Shown in pieces: positions 17,885-27,580 of a stretch of 64,000 nt of DNA. The stretch comes from Sphingobacterium sp. ML3W (GTDB taxonomy: Bacteria > Bacteroidota > Bacteroidia > Sphingobacteriales > Sphingobacteriaceae). Position 1 is the stretch's first letter; each line of letters begins with the position of its first letter. The DNA is taken from the NCBI RefSeq assembly GCF_029542085.1, contig NZ_CP107036.1:2356001-2420000 (forward strand). Direction: 5' to 3'. Position numbers and translations under genes: made by a program. The notes under the pieces were generated by a model. That model searched no databases. It saw only the letters and a list, made by a program, of their open reading frames with translations, and had not been told where the DNA came from.

Positions 17885-18991
17885 ATGCAGGATAAGACTA
17901 TCTATAAAAATGAGAAAAATCTAATCAGTACAAACAAGAAAAGGTTATTATTTACCCTACTGTCATTTTTTCTCATCTATCTTGTTGCCTATATTATAGA
18001 CCCATTTTCTAGTTGCTGGAATGGCTATTTTCAGCGAAATATGTTTGAAATATTGGGAGAATGGACCTTTACCATTATTTACAGTTTCCTTATTTCAGAG
18101 TTCAGTATTATTGTCCACAATAAATTGGATCGTATTTTAACATGGAAAGACAATCCAACAGAAAGGCTTCTGATTGAAACCGTTATTAACCTCATCGTGG
18201 TTCTCCTCATCAATTTATTACTGGTTTACATCATTTCCCGTTATTATTATGAGCTACAAAACCTCACGATTGCAACATCCTTAGAAGAAAAAAGAGGTGC
18301 CATACAGAACATCTCCATCAGTGTTATGATCGCTTTAATGATTATGGGGATTAACATTGGGATTCATCTGATCAACAACTGGAAGAATGAATCTATACGC
18401 GCCGCCAAACTGGGGCAGGTTATTCTCGAAACAGAACTTCAATCGCTGAAGCTACAGATTGACCCGCATTTCGTTTTCAACAATTTGAGCGTACTATCCG
18501 AAATAATTTTAGAAGATCAGCAACTGGGCTATGAATATGCTGAAAATTTCTCTAAAATATATCGTTACCTGTTGGTGAATTCAAAAAAAGATGTTATTTC
18601 TCTTGAAGAAGAACTTAATTTCCTGGACTCCTATATATTCCTGATAAAGAACCGATTTGGAGAGGGAGTTCATTTTGAAATAAATGTAGATCCTGCAAAA
18701 TCCAATTATCAACTACCACCACTCACCCTACAGCTTTTGGTTGAAAATGCACTAAAGCACAATCAAACTAATAAAAAACGTTCGTTAAAAATTAAGGTAT
18801 ACACCAATGCGCAGAACCAATTAGTTGTCGAAAATATCTTAATACCAATAGAAAATGTATCGGAGTCATCTGGAATAGGTATTTCGAATATCATTAAAAG
18901 ATATGATCTATTGTCGCATCTGCAACCAGAGATATTGAACAATGGTAAGACATTCAAAGTTAATCTACCTCTTATAGAACAAAACTCATGA
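17885..18991 (+). CDS. LytS-type sensor histidine kinase
   Basis: The 368-residue protein has four membrane segments in the first 165 residues, then a His_kinase domain of the LytS/YehU type. The phospho-acceptor histidine is H195 within LQIDPHFVFNNLSVL, and the ATP-binding region contains the N-box LVENALKHN and the G box SSGIGISNIIKRY. The short C-terminal ATPase is usual for this class. It overlaps the response-regulator gene by 4 bp, so the two are co-translated and form a pair. No extracellular sensor domain is visible, so the stimulus may be membrane related. Confidence 0.9.
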   Translation: MQDKTIYKNEKNLISTNKKRLLFTLLSFFLIYLVAYIIDPFSSCWNGYFQRNMFEILGEWTFTIIYSFLISEFSIIVHNKLDRILTWKDNPTERLLIETVINLIVVLLINLLLVYIISRYYYELQNLTIATSLEEKRGAIQNISISVMIALMIMGINIGIHLINNWKNESIRAAKLGQVILETELQSLKLQIDPHFVFNNLSVLSEIILEDQQLGYEYAENFSKIYRYLLVNSKKDVISLEEELNFLDSYIFLIKNRFGEGVHFEINVDPAKSNYQLPPLTLQLLVENALKHNQTNKKRSLKIKVYTNAQNQLVVENILIPIENVSESSGIGISNIIKRYDLLSHLQPEILNNGKTFKVNLPLIEQNS

Positions 18992-19749
18992 GTATAACCA
19001 ACGTATTGATTATTGAAGATGAAAAACTTAATGCTGATCGTCTAAAACGACTATTGAAGGAAATAAAGCCTTCCATACAGATACTGGATGTCTTGGATAC
19101 TATTACGGACAGTATCACTTGGTTTCAAAGTAATGAATCTCCGGATTTGGTCATGATGGATATCCGTCTTTCTGATGGTCTAAGTTTCGAAATCCTGGAA
19201 AGTATAAAAATTGACTGCCCTATTATCTTTACGACAGCGTTTGATGAATATGCCGTCCGAGCCTTTAAATTCAACAGTATAGATTATCTCCTGAAACCTG
19301 TAGAAAAAAAAGAATTAGAAAATGCATTGGTCAAATTAGACAGTCTACAGCTTCAACAGATGAGTCAGGCTCCGATCCAGGGCTTATTGGATTTTATCTA
19401 TCCCAAAGATTTCAGAACCCGGTTTCTCCTTCCCTACAAAGATGGTTATAAAACAATACTGGTTGAAGACATTCAATATTTTTACTCAGAGTTTAAGTTA
19501 ACACATGCCAAGCTGAAATGTGGTACCGTCGAAATTGTACCACAAACCTTAGAAGAGCTGGAGCAACAATTAAATCCCAAAGTTTTTTTCCGTGCCAATC
19601 GACAATTTATAGTACATATAGATGCAATAAAGAGATTACATAACCATTTTAATGGCAAACTTAAAATCGAAATCAAACATAGCGAAGATGTCGAAATCCT
19701 TGTCAGTCGGGAAAAAGCCCAGCTCCTAAAAAACTGGTTGGATTATTAG
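18988..19749 (+). CDS. LytTR-type response regulator
   Basis: A 253-residue regulator with an N-terminal receiver domain (acidic DE pair near residues 11-12, phospho-accepting D58 in MMDIRLSDG, lysine in YLLKPVE) and a C-terminal LytTR DNA-binding domain (about 150-250; FFRANRQFIVHIDAI is typical). LytTR proteins bind two direct repeats about 21 bp apart. Such repeats lie both before the kinase gene and between this gene and the next efflux operon, which suggests it controls RND system 2. Confidence 0.92.
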   Translation: MSITNVLIIEDEKLNADRLKRLLKEIKPSIQILDVLDTITDSITWFQSNESPDLVMMDIRLSDGLSFEILESIKIDCPIIFTTAFDEYAVRAFKFNSIDYLLKPVEKKELENALVKLDSLQLQQMSQAPIQGLLDFIYPKDFRTRFLLPYKDGYKTILVEDIQYFYSEFKLTHAKLKCGTVEIVPQTLEELEQQLNPKVFFRANRQFIVHIDAIKRLHNHFNGKLKIEIKHSEDVEILVSREKAQLLKNWLDY

Positions 19750-19887
19750 TAAACAGTGGTTCTTATCTCGAAATTTTTGTGCACAATCAACGAAGTGCAG
19801 TCAGGTGTTTAAGTAGCATCTTTCTAAGAAAAACGACAAAAAAGAACTGTTTTGATTAAATAACATCAAAATTCAGCGCATTATAGC

Positions 19888-19920
19888 TACGTTTCAGTAA
19901 GCAATTGTTACGTCTCGGTA
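19888..19920. promoter_or_regulatory. Predicted LytTR-binding direct repeats before RND operon 2
   Basis: TACGTTTCAGTA (19888-19899) and TACGTCTCGGTA (19909-19920) match at 10 of 12 positions and are 21 bp apart, two helical turns. They are 60 bp upstream of the adaptor start and 140 bp after the response regulator stop. Confidence 0.5.
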
Positions 19921-19979
19921 GATTTCCTTATTATATCCCTTAAAAGAATTCTTTCTTTTGCATTAAATAAAATGATAAA

Positions 19980-21089
19980 ATGGCACTAAGAACGATGACT
20001 TTAAAACCTATCCTTACATTTATTACAGCAGCTACACTATTATCGTCCTGTGGAGGCAGCCAAGAACAACCGCAAGAGCAGGCAGTTACTGTTGACTTTA
20101 TCGAATTATCCCCCGCACAAGCGGAGACGGAAAAAAAATACCCCGGTACGTTGGAGGGCGCCGTCAATGTTGATGTAAAAGCTCAGGTAACAGGTTATTT
20201 GGAGCAAATCTATGTCAAAGAAGGGGATTATGTCACTAAAGGCCAAGCCCTTTTCAAAATAAAAGGCGATGTATACAATGAACAGGTAAATAATAGCAGA
20301 GCAGCCTATCAAGCGGCACTATCTGCGGAACAAAATGCGAAACTGGAAATTGAAAAAATCAAACCACTCGTAGAAGGTAAAGTGTATACTGACCTTCAGC
20401 TTAAAACTGCAGAAGCGAATTATGCTGCGGCAAAAGCACAGGTTGCTCAAGCACAAGCCGCATTAGGCTCCTCACAGATCAATGCAAGATTTACATTAAT
20501 CAATGCACCTGTAAGTGGCTACATTGGACGGATTCCCAATCGTGTTGGAAATCTGATCACCGCAGCTGACGCGATGCCATTAACAACATTGTCTGAAATC
20601 AATACCGTGAACGTTTATTTTTCGTTGAGTGAGGCTGATTTTATCGCCTTTATGAAGGATCATAATACGAAATCAAGCAATCAACAAGCAACATTGATTC
20701 TCGCTGACGGTACAGTCTATAATCACCCTGGAAAAGTAGAAATGGCTAGTGGTAATATCGATAGGACGACTGGTAGCATGACACTAAAAGCAATTTTCAC
20801 CAACCCAGATAAGATACTTCGTTCTGGCGGTTCTGCCAAAGTTGTCTTAAAAAAGGCTCATGATAACGTATTGTTAGTTCCTATGGCAGCTGTTAAAGAC
20901 ATTCAGGATCGCTATTTTGTCTATGTTATTGGAGACAAAAACAAAATTGCCATGAAGCAGATCGAAATTGCCGGAAATACGGCCAATGATTATCTACTCA
21001 AATCAGGTCTGACAGCGGGCGAAAAAATCGTAATGAATAGAATTGATATGCTTAATGACGGAATGCAGGTTCAACCTACTAAAAAATAA
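19980..21089 (+). CDS. RND efflux periplasmic adaptor lipoprotein (system 2)
   Basis: A 369-residue HlyD/AcrA-like adaptor. The lipobox is LLSSC with cysteine 24. The lipoyl halves (VKAQVTGYLEQIYVKEGDYV and the segment around INAPVSGYIGRI) flank an alanine-rich hairpin, followed by the beta-barrel and the membrane-proximal domain ending KIVMNRIDMLNDG. It joins the pump that follows by 35 bp. The start codon at 19980 is preceded by a decoy ATG that hits a stop after five codons. Confidence 0.9.
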   Translation: MALRTMTLKPILTFITAATLLSSCGGSQEQPQEQAVTVDFIELSPAQAETEKKYPGTLEGAVNVDVKAQVTGYLEQIYVKEGDYVTKGQALFKIKGDVYNEQVNNSRAAYQAALSAEQNAKLEIEKIKPLVEGKVYTDLQLKTAEANYAAAKAQVAQAQAALGSSQINARFTLINAPVSGYIGRIPNRVGNLITAADAMPLTTLSEINTVNVYFSLSEADFIAFMKDHNTKSSNQQATLILADGTVYNHPGKVEMASGNIDRTTGSMTLKAIFTNPDKILRSGGSAKVVLKKAHDNVLLVPMAAVKDIQDRYFVYVIGDKNKIAMKQIEIAGNTANDYLLKSGLTAGEKIVMNRIDMLNDGMQVQPTKK

Positions 21090-21124
21090 AAGCCTGTATT
21101 AGATTTATCTAAAATTAAAATAAA

Positions 21125-24100
21125 ATGCTGAAGAAATTTATTGACAGGCCAGTTTTGGCAACTGTTATATCTATCATATTTGTCATACTCGGGATAATTG
21201 GTCTTTTAAGGCTACCTCAGACACGGTTTCCCGATATCGCTCCACCTACAGTCCAAGTCACGGGAAGTTATCCCGGTGGTAATAGTGAGACCGTATTACG
21301 GTCAGTTGTTACGCCGCTGGAGGAGCAGATCAATGGCGTTGAGGACATGGAATACATTACCTCAACTGCAAGTAACGATGGTACATTCTCTGTACGTATT
21401 GTCTTTAAGGCTGGTGTAAATCCAGATCAAGCAGCTGTAAACGTGCAGAACAGGGTGCAACAGGCAACACCAATCCTGCCACAGGAAGTTGTGCGCATGG
21501 GATTGACAACTTCTAAACAACAGAATAGTATGATCATGATTTTTAATATCTATACTGTAGATAATAAAAAATATGACGAACTATTCCTACAGAACTATGT
21601 AAATATCAACTTGATTCCACAGATCAAACGTGTTCCGGGTGTAGGTCAAGCTATGGTATTTGGTTCGAAAGATTACTCTATGCGTGTTTGGTTGAATCCT
21701 CAGAAAATGGCGAGTTATGGTCTTGTACCCCAAGAAGTCATCGCTGCAATTTCCAAGCAGAGTCTGGAGTCCGCACCAGGAAAACTAGGTGAAGAATCAA
21801 AGGCTCCATTGGAATATGTGATTCGATATAAAGGGAAAAAGAATCTTCCGGAACAGTATGAAAACATTATTGTTAAAAATAATGATGTTCAGATCGTCAG
21901 GCTGAAAGATGTTGCCCGGATAGAATTCGGTTCGATAAGTTATAGCGGTAATTCGCAAAACAATGGTTTAAATACTGTTACTATTGGTATTTTCCAGACT
22001 TCTGGTTCCAATGCTAACGAAATTGAAATAGGTATCGATAAACAGATCGAAATAGCGCAACGCTCATTTCCTCCTGGAATCAAGATATTTAAACTGATCA
22101 GTACCAAAGAGCGCCTGGATGAAAGTACCGCTCAAGTGCGTTCAACATTAATTGAAGCGTTCATTTTGGTCTTTTTGGTCGTTTTCTTATTCTTGCAGGA
22201 TATCCGATCGACCATTATTCCGGCGATCGCGGTACCGGTAGCCATCGTAGGTACATTCTTTTTCTTACTGGTGTTTGGGTTTACCATCAATATATTAACC
22301 CTTTTCGCCTTGGTATTGGCCATTGGTATTGTGGTCGATGATGCTATTGTCGTCGTCGAAGCCGTCCATGGTAAGATGGAAACATCGACCATGACCGGTA
22401 ATGAGGCCACACACAGCGCCATGAGTGAAATAACCGGTGCGGTTATCTCGATTACCTTGGTCATGTGTGCAGTGTTTATTCCTATCGGTTTTATGACTGG
22501 TTCATCGGGAATGTTTTACAAACAATTTGCCTATACACTAGTTATCGCCATTGTGATTTCAGCGATCAATGCATTGACGTTGACGCCAGCTCTGTGTGCC
22601 TTGTTACTGAAAAACACACATGCCGAAAATCATGATGGGCAAACTCAAAAAACAGGCTTCTCACAACGGTTTTTCAAAGCCTTTAATGCTGGTTTTGAAA
22701 ACATGACAAATAGATACGTTGGCTCGCTGAAATTTCTTGTTAAGAAAAAATGGTTAGCAGCTTTATTAATTATTGCTACAATAGGGGCTGCGGGATATCT
22801 CATGACCAGTACGTCAAAAAGCTTTGTCCCTATGGAAGACGATAACTTTGTCGTGTACAGTTTGGAGATGCCTCCGGGTACCGGTCTCGATCGGACAACA
22901 AAAGCTGTAGGAAAAATAGAGAAACTATTGGCTGACTTACCTTCTATTGAAAGCCACACGAGTATCACTGGTTTCAATATGATTGGTAACAACTCCAGTG
23001 CGGCTTACGCAACAGGTTTCATCCGTCTAAAAGATAAGAAGAAACGTGGCGAAATGAATGATATTGATCAGATTCATCAGGTGATTTCTCAAAAGCTAAC
23101 TACTGTTAAAGAAGGCAATGCAATGGCTTTCCGCTCCCCTCCTGTTGATGGCTATGGTATGATGAACGGTGCCGAACTTGTACTACAAGACAGAGCGGGA
23201 AAATCTCCAGTAGAGCTTAAGGCAATGTCCGATTCTGTTATTGCGAAGATTATGCAACAACCAGGTGTACAATTTGCCTACACCATGTTTAGAGCAGATT
23301 ATCCACAAATGGAATTGGAAGTTGACGAAGATAAAGCGGCTCAGCTTGGTGTAGATGTCAGTGAAATGCTTTCGTCTGTTCAGACCTATTTTGCTGGTGA
23401 CCAATCATTGAATTTCAATCGCTTTGGTAAATTCTATCGTATTGCTGTAAAAGCAGACGGAATTTTTAGAACGGATAAGGACGCTTTCAATGAAATATTT
23501 GTCAAGAACAACAAAGGAGAAATGCTACCGGTAAATACATTGGTAACACTTCGCAAAGTCTATGGGCCAGAGTCCGTGACACGTTACAACTTGTACAACT
23601 CGCTTACCATTAACGTCGTCAGTAACCCAGGTATCAGTAATGGTGCTATTATGGAAACACTGGAGAAAAATGTGCTGAACAAATTACCAGGAGACTATAG
23701 TTACGAATGGACAGGACTAAGTTTGGAAGAAAAATCTTCCGGCAATCAGACGATGATCATTTTGACATTGAGCTTATTGTTCGTCTACTTCTTACTTTCC
23801 GCACAGTATGAAAGTTACCTATTGCCGCTGGCAGTACTGTTATCGATCCCAACAGGGATCATAGGATCGTTCTTAGGAACACGTGCTATCGGTCTTGACA
23901 ATAACATATACGTTCAAGTCGGATTGATTATGTTGATTGGTCTTTTGGCGAAGAATGCGATCTTGATTGTTGAATTTGCATTGCAGCGTAGACGGGCGGG
24001 ATCTTCACTTATTGATTCTGCACTAGAAGGTGCCAAAGCGCGTCTTCGCCCAATTTTAATGACTTCACTAGCCTTTATAGCGGGTATGATCCCACTGATG

Positions 24101-24274
24101 TTTGCTACTGGAGGAACAGCAACAGGTAATCACTCTATTAGTACTGGAGCAGCTATGGGTATGTTAAGTGGTGTGATCCTTGGTGTGATCGTTATACCGT
24201 TATTGTATCTGGTATTTCAATATTTACAGGAGAAGGTTTCAAGTAAAAAACTCGTGGACAAGACAAACGATTAA
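21125..24274 (+). CDS. RND multidrug efflux pump, HAE1 family (system 2)
   Basis: A 1049-residue AcrB-type proton/drug antiporter. It has 12 membrane helices, the TM4 DD pair in GIVVDDAIVVVEAVHG and the TM10 lysine in LAKNAILIVEFAL. The sequence parallels system 1 almost from end to end but differs in the periplasmic pore loops (for example FRSPPVDGYGMMNGAELVL in place of FTFPTVPGFSNVDGLDMVL), which suggests another substrate range. It follows the adaptor and is directly followed by the outer-membrane factor after 1 bp. Confidence 0.95.
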   Translation: MLKKFIDRPVLATVISIIFVILGIIGLLRLPQTRFPDIAPPTVQVTGSYPGGNSETVLRSVVTPLEEQINGVEDMEYITSTASNDGTFSVRIVFKAGVNPDQAAVNVQNRVQQATPILPQEVVRMGLTTSKQQNSMIMIFNIYTVDNKKYDELFLQNYVNINLIPQIKRVPGVGQAMVFGSKDYSMRVWLNPQKMASYGLVPQEVIAAISKQSLESAPGKLGEESKAPLEYVIRYKGKKNLPEQYENIIVKNNDVQIVRLKDVARIEFGSISYSGNSQNNGLNTVTIGIFQTSGSNANEIEIGIDKQIEIAQRSFPPGIKIFKLISTKERLDESTAQVRSTLIEAFILVFLVVFLFLQDIRSTIIPAIAVPVAIVGTFFFLLVFGFTINILTLFALVLAIGIVVDDAIVVVEAVHGKMETSTMTGNEATHSAMSEITGAVISITLVMCAVFIPIGFMTGSSGMFYKQFAYTLVIAIVISAINALTLTPALCALLLKNTHAENHDGQTQKTGFSQRFFKAFNAGFENMTNRYVGSLKFLVKKKWLAALLIIATIGAAGYLMTSTSKSFVPMEDDNFVVYSLEMPPGTGLDRTTKAVGKIEKLLADLPSIESHTSITGFNMIGNNSSAAYATGFIRLKDKKKRGEMNDIDQIHQVISQKLTTVKEGNAMAFRSPPVDGYGMMNGAELVLQDRAGKSPVELKAMSDSVIAKIMQQPGVQFAYTMFRADYPQMELEVDEDKAAQLGVDVSEMLSSVQTYFAGDQSLNFNRFGKFYRIAVKADGIFRTDKDAFNEIFVKNNKGEMLPVNTLVTLRKVYGPESVTRYNLYNSLTINVVSNPGISNGAIMETLEKNVLNKLPGDYSYEWTGLSLEEKSSGNQTMIILTLSLLFVYFLLSAQYESYLLPLAVLLSIPTGIIGSFLGTRAIGLDNNIYVQVGLIMLIGLLAKNAILIVEFALQRRRAGSSLIDSALEGAKARLRPILMTSLAFIAGMIPLMFATGGTATGNHSISTGAAMGMLSGVILGVIVIPLLYLVFQYLQEKVSSKKLVDKTND

Positions 24275-24275
24275 A

Positions 24276-25697
24276 ATGAAAAAATTTCATCACTATATTA
24301 TTATTTTAGCAAGTACTTCCCTACTTCTCGCTTCATGCAGTGTAGGCAAAAAATATACACGTCAAGACATGGAGTTACCGGACAATTTCAGAAATAACGA
24401 AGTTGTCCTGACCTCAGACAAACTGGCATTATCGTGGCGGAAGTTTGTGAAAGATCCTAATTTAACTGCACTCATTGAAAAAGCACTGATCAAAAACACT
24501 GATGTTAGTGTAGCACTCTTGAGTATGCAACAGTTGGAACTCTCCTATAAACAATCAAAAAAGGGCCTTTTACCAACACTTGATCTAAACGTGGGAGCAA
24601 ATAGGACTTGGTTATCCACCAATTCCCTTAATGGATCGCTCAGCGATCAATTTATTGGGACACCTTATATGGATGACTACAATGCTACACTCAGACTTTC
24701 TTGGGAGGTAGACATTTGGGGAAAGGCAAAGATGCAGAAAGAAGAAGCGTTAGCAAATTTCTTTGGACAAAAGGAGAATCTATCTGCGTTGAAAACCCGC
24801 ATTATAGTTCAGGTTATCCAATCTTACTACAATTTGATCGCATTGGACGAACAGTTAAAGATTGCACAAAAAAATGTACAACTTAGTGACAGTACATTGA
24901 GTATGATACGTCTGCAATACAATTCCTCGCTCGTGAGTTCTTTAGCTGTAGAACAGGCCGAAGCACAAAAGAAAACTGCTGAATTGTTGATTCCACTAGC
25001 AGACCAGAATATCGCTATTGAGGAAAATGCCATAAGTATACTATGTGGTGGTTTCCCTGATAAAATTCAACGTTCGGAAGGTCTTGATGCAACTGTTGTC
25101 GGTGGGACATTAGCAACGGGAGTCCCGGCCGAACTGCTTAGCCGGAGACCTGATGTCAAAGCAGCTGAGTATGCTGTTGTTGCAGCTAACAGTAGAATAG
25201 GATTGGCAAAAGCAGCTATGTATCCTTCGATAAGTTTGACACCTTCGATCGGAACAAACTCTTTTCAATTCAATCGCTGGTTTGATCTACCGGGGTCCAT
25301 TGTGAAAACAATAGCAGGAAACATCACCCAACCGATATTTCAAAAAGGTGCGTTAAAGACAAACTATGAGATTTCGATAATCGAACGGGAAAAATTGGCG
25401 GTACAGTTTAAACAGTCTGTTATGCTCGCAGTTTCGGAGGTATCTGATGCCTTAGCGAAAATTAAGCATAGCGACCGGAGACTTCAGCTGATTGAAGCTA
25501 AATCCAATTCATTGGCCAAAGCAACTTCAGATGCTGCCCTGTTGTACAAAAGTGGCATGGCAAATTATCTGGAAGTCATTACTGCGCAAAACAATGCTTT
25601 ACAAAATGATCTCGAACAGATTAGCATTAAACGGGAAAAACTTAATGCCGTGGTGGATCTATACCGTGCGTTGGGAGGAGGAAACGACAGCGAATAG
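24276..25697 (+). CDS. RND outer-membrane factor lipoprotein (system 2)
   Basis: A 473-residue NodT-type TolC homologue. The lipobox is LLLASC (cysteine about 20). Characteristic segments are ELLSRRPDVKAAEYAV, the AGNITQPIFQKG equatorial loop and the ending VVDLYRALGGG. It completes the tripartite pump with the two genes before it. The start codon begins one base after the pump stop codon. Confidence 0.92.
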   Translation: MKKFHHYIIILASTSLLLASCSVGKKYTRQDMELPDNFRNNEVVLTSDKLALSWRKFVKDPNLTALIEKALIKNTDVSVALLSMQQLELSYKQSKKGLLPTLDLNVGANRTWLSTNSLNGSLSDQFIGTPYMDDYNATLRLSWEVDIWGKAKMQKEEALANFFGQKENLSALKTRIIVQVIQSYYNLIALDEQLKIAQKNVQLSDSTLSMIRLQYNSSLVSSLAVEQAEAQKKTAELLIPLADQNIAIEENAISILCGGFPDKIQRSEGLDATVVGGTLATGVPAELLSRRPDVKAAEYAVVAANSRIGLAKAAMYPSISLTPSIGTNSFQFNRWFDLPGSIVKTIAGNITQPIFQKGALKTNYEISIIEREKLAVQFKQSVMLAVSEVSDALAKIKHSDRRLQLIEAKSNSLAKATSDAALLYKSGMANYLEVITAQNNALQNDLEQISIKREKLNAVVDLYRALGGGNDSE

Positions 25698-25769
25698 TAA
25701 ATCATCGCGTATACTAACCTTGATTAGTTCAATTTTGAGCATATTTAGGATCATAATACTTTAATTAAG

Positions 25770-25797
25770 AGGGCTAACGAAAGTTTAGCCCTTTTTA
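25770..25797 (+). terminator. Terminator of RND operon 2
   Basis: AGGGCTAA (25770-25777) pairs with TTAGCCCT (25785-25792) around a 7-nt loop and is followed by TTTT. The rest of 25698-26079 has no gene; the only other structure is the hairpin at 26041-26062. Confidence 0.85.
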
Positions 25798-26040
25798 TAG
25801 CTTTTAGTCATCATATAAAACACAATCTCCTTTAACTACTTACTGATATTCTCCACAATTATTTGAATTAAACCACTAGATTTTATTATCTTCGGTTAAG
25901 AAATAGAATGTTATGAACAGAACAAGCTGTCTTCCTCCTCCAATCGCTTAATATTTTAATTAATATTAATAAAGCATGGCACCGAATAATCGGCTGATTC
26001 CCCATGTTTTATATTCTCAATCAAATTTTATAACAATAGT

Positions 26041-26062
26041 ATCTGTCTTTGCTAAGACAGAT
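26041..26062 (+). promoter_or_regulatory. Short perfect hairpin in the leader of the DMT transporter gene
   Basis: A 9-bp perfect stem (ATCTGTCTT / AAGACAGAT) with a 4-nt loop ends 17 bases before the start codon. It has no T-tract, so it is not a terminator; it could shape mRNA access or stability, or be a protein-binding palindrome. Confidence 0.3.
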
Positions 26063-26079
26063 CTGGAAGACAACATTTT

Positions 26080-26958
26080 ATGAAACATTCATATTTCATA
26101 CTACACCTTGCTGTGGTATGTTTGGGCATATCTGGTGTATTAGGCAAAGCCATCAGTCTCAATGAAGGTATGCTAACCTGGTATCGTGTATTTTTTTCGG
26201 CCATTTTCCTTTTTTTTATTTTAAGATGGTCAAAACTAGCTGGTGAAATTAGGTTGCGTGAAAAATTAACGATTGCAAAAAATGGCCTATTGATTACCGC
26301 CTCCTGGCTACTTTTTTATGCCAGTATTAAATATTCCAATATCTCAATCGGAGTAGTTTGTTACTGTATGGCAAGTTTCTTTACCGCGATCTTTGCGCCT
26401 CTCATTAACAAAACGAGATTTAAACGGTCAGAGTTTTTTCTGAGTGGACTAACGATTTGTGGTATAGCTTTAATATTTCATTTTGATACAGTACATCAAT
26501 TAGGCATTCTTTTGGGTATCATTTCACCGGCCTTTGCTTCGCTTTATGCAATTTATAACGAACGCTTGATCAAGCGATACAGCAGTATAGTAATCAACTA
26601 TTACCAAATGATTGGTGGGAGTGTCGGACTTGGGCTAATTCTCCCCTGTTATCTTTATTATTATCCGATATCATCTTTTACCCCCAATACAATGGATCTC
26701 ATTTACCTCCTAATTTTGTCGTTGTGTTGTACCGTTGCTGTATACCTTGCATTCACAGAAATTTTAAAGAAAATTTCTGCCTTTACGCTCAATTTAAGTC
26801 TCAATCTAGAACCTGTATATGCCATCCTGATTGCATTTTTATTCTTCAATGAATCCAAAGAGCTCAATCTTTCATTTTACATCGGGCTTTCCCTGGTTAT
26901 GCTTTCTGTACTTATACAGGCTCTCATCAGTAGAAAACAGGAAAAAACAGGGAATTAA
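26080..26958 (+). CDS. EamA family (DMT superfamily) transporter
   Basis: A 292-residue protein with ten predicted membrane helices in two EamA repeats of five. Typical signs are the start HLAVVCLGISGVLGKAISL, the ASWLLFYASIKYSNISIGVV helix pair in the first repeat, and SLNLEPVYAILIAFLFFNE in the second. Members export amino acids, nucleotides or other metabolites; the substrate here is unknown. Monocistronic, with a hairpin just upstream of the start. Confidence 0.88.
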   Translation: MKHSYFILHLAVVCLGISGVLGKAISLNEGMLTWYRVFFSAIFLFFILRWSKLAGEIRLREKLTIAKNGLLITASWLLFYASIKYSNISIGVVCYCMASFFTAIFAPLINKTRFKRSEFFLSGLTICGIALIFHFDTVHQLGILLGIISPAFASLYAIYNERLIKRYSSIVINYYQMIGGSVGLGLILPCYLYYYPISSFTPNTMDLIYLLILSLCCTVAVYLAFTEILKKISAFTLNLSLNLEPVYAILIAFLFFNESKELNLSFYIGLSLVMLSVLIQALISRKQEKTGN

Positions 26959-27144
26959 TACATCAAAAATGACCTTGGAATAATATGGTCTGATTGTTAT
27001 CAGACTAAACGATTTCAAGTCAAACAAAGAAGCTTAAATTTTATTCGGAGAAAGTCCTATATTTACATAACATCAGGCATCCATTTGATGTTGGAAATTT
27101 AAGTCGATTCCTCCAATAAAAGACAATATCAATTAAAAAATATC

Positions 27145-27510
27145 ATGAGCAATTCTTCTTCAGACAGCAAACTTATCCACGAACAAATTCAATACCTTGA
27201 ATTTATATCTAGCGATCTTGAGAGAGCTAAAAAATTCTATTCAGCAAGTTTTGGCTGGAACTTTACGGATTACGGTCCTGAGTATACAGCCTTCGATGGC
27301 AAATATGTGGATGGAGGATTTACAGTCGGTACACCGGTAAACGGTAGCATTTTGGTTGTCCTCTATTCGAATGATCTGCTATCCACACGTGATAAAGTCG
27401 TCCGTGCTGGTGGCACCATCGTTAAAGATATCTTTAGCTTTCCTGGTGGTAAAAGATTTCAATTCAAAGACCTCGATGGCTATGAATTGGCCGTATGGGC
27501 AACTGAATAG
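27145..27510 (+). CDS. VOC family (glyoxalase/bleomycin-resistance-like) protein
   Basis: A 121-residue single VOC domain. The first beta-alpha-beta unit begins QIQYLEFISSDLERAKKFYSAS-FGW, and the closing GGKRFQFKDLDGYELAVW is the typical second unit with the metal-binding glutamate of ELAVW. The histidine usually found in the first strand is replaced (QYLEF), so metal binding may be altered. The family includes glyoxalase I, dioxygenases and drug-binding proteins; no specific role can be given. Confidence 0.8.
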   Translation: MSNSSSDSKLIHEQIQYLEFISSDLERAKKFYSASFGWNFTDYGPEYTAFDGKYVDGGFTVGTPVNGSILVVLYSNDLLSTRDKVVRAGGTIVKDIFSFPGGKRFQFKDLDGYELAVWATE

Positions 27511-27535
27511 GCGCTATAAAAGTGAATATTGGATA

Positions 27536-27580
27536 AAAACAGAAAAGAGCTTAATGATACATTAAGCTCTTTTCTGTTTT
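27536..27580. terminator. 21-bp perfect bidirectional terminator
   Basis: Arms 27536-27556 and 27560-27580 pair without mismatch around a 3-nt loop, with A-rich and T-rich ends that give T-tracts in both directions. The helicase stop codon (27562-27564) lies within the stem. Confidence 0.88.
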
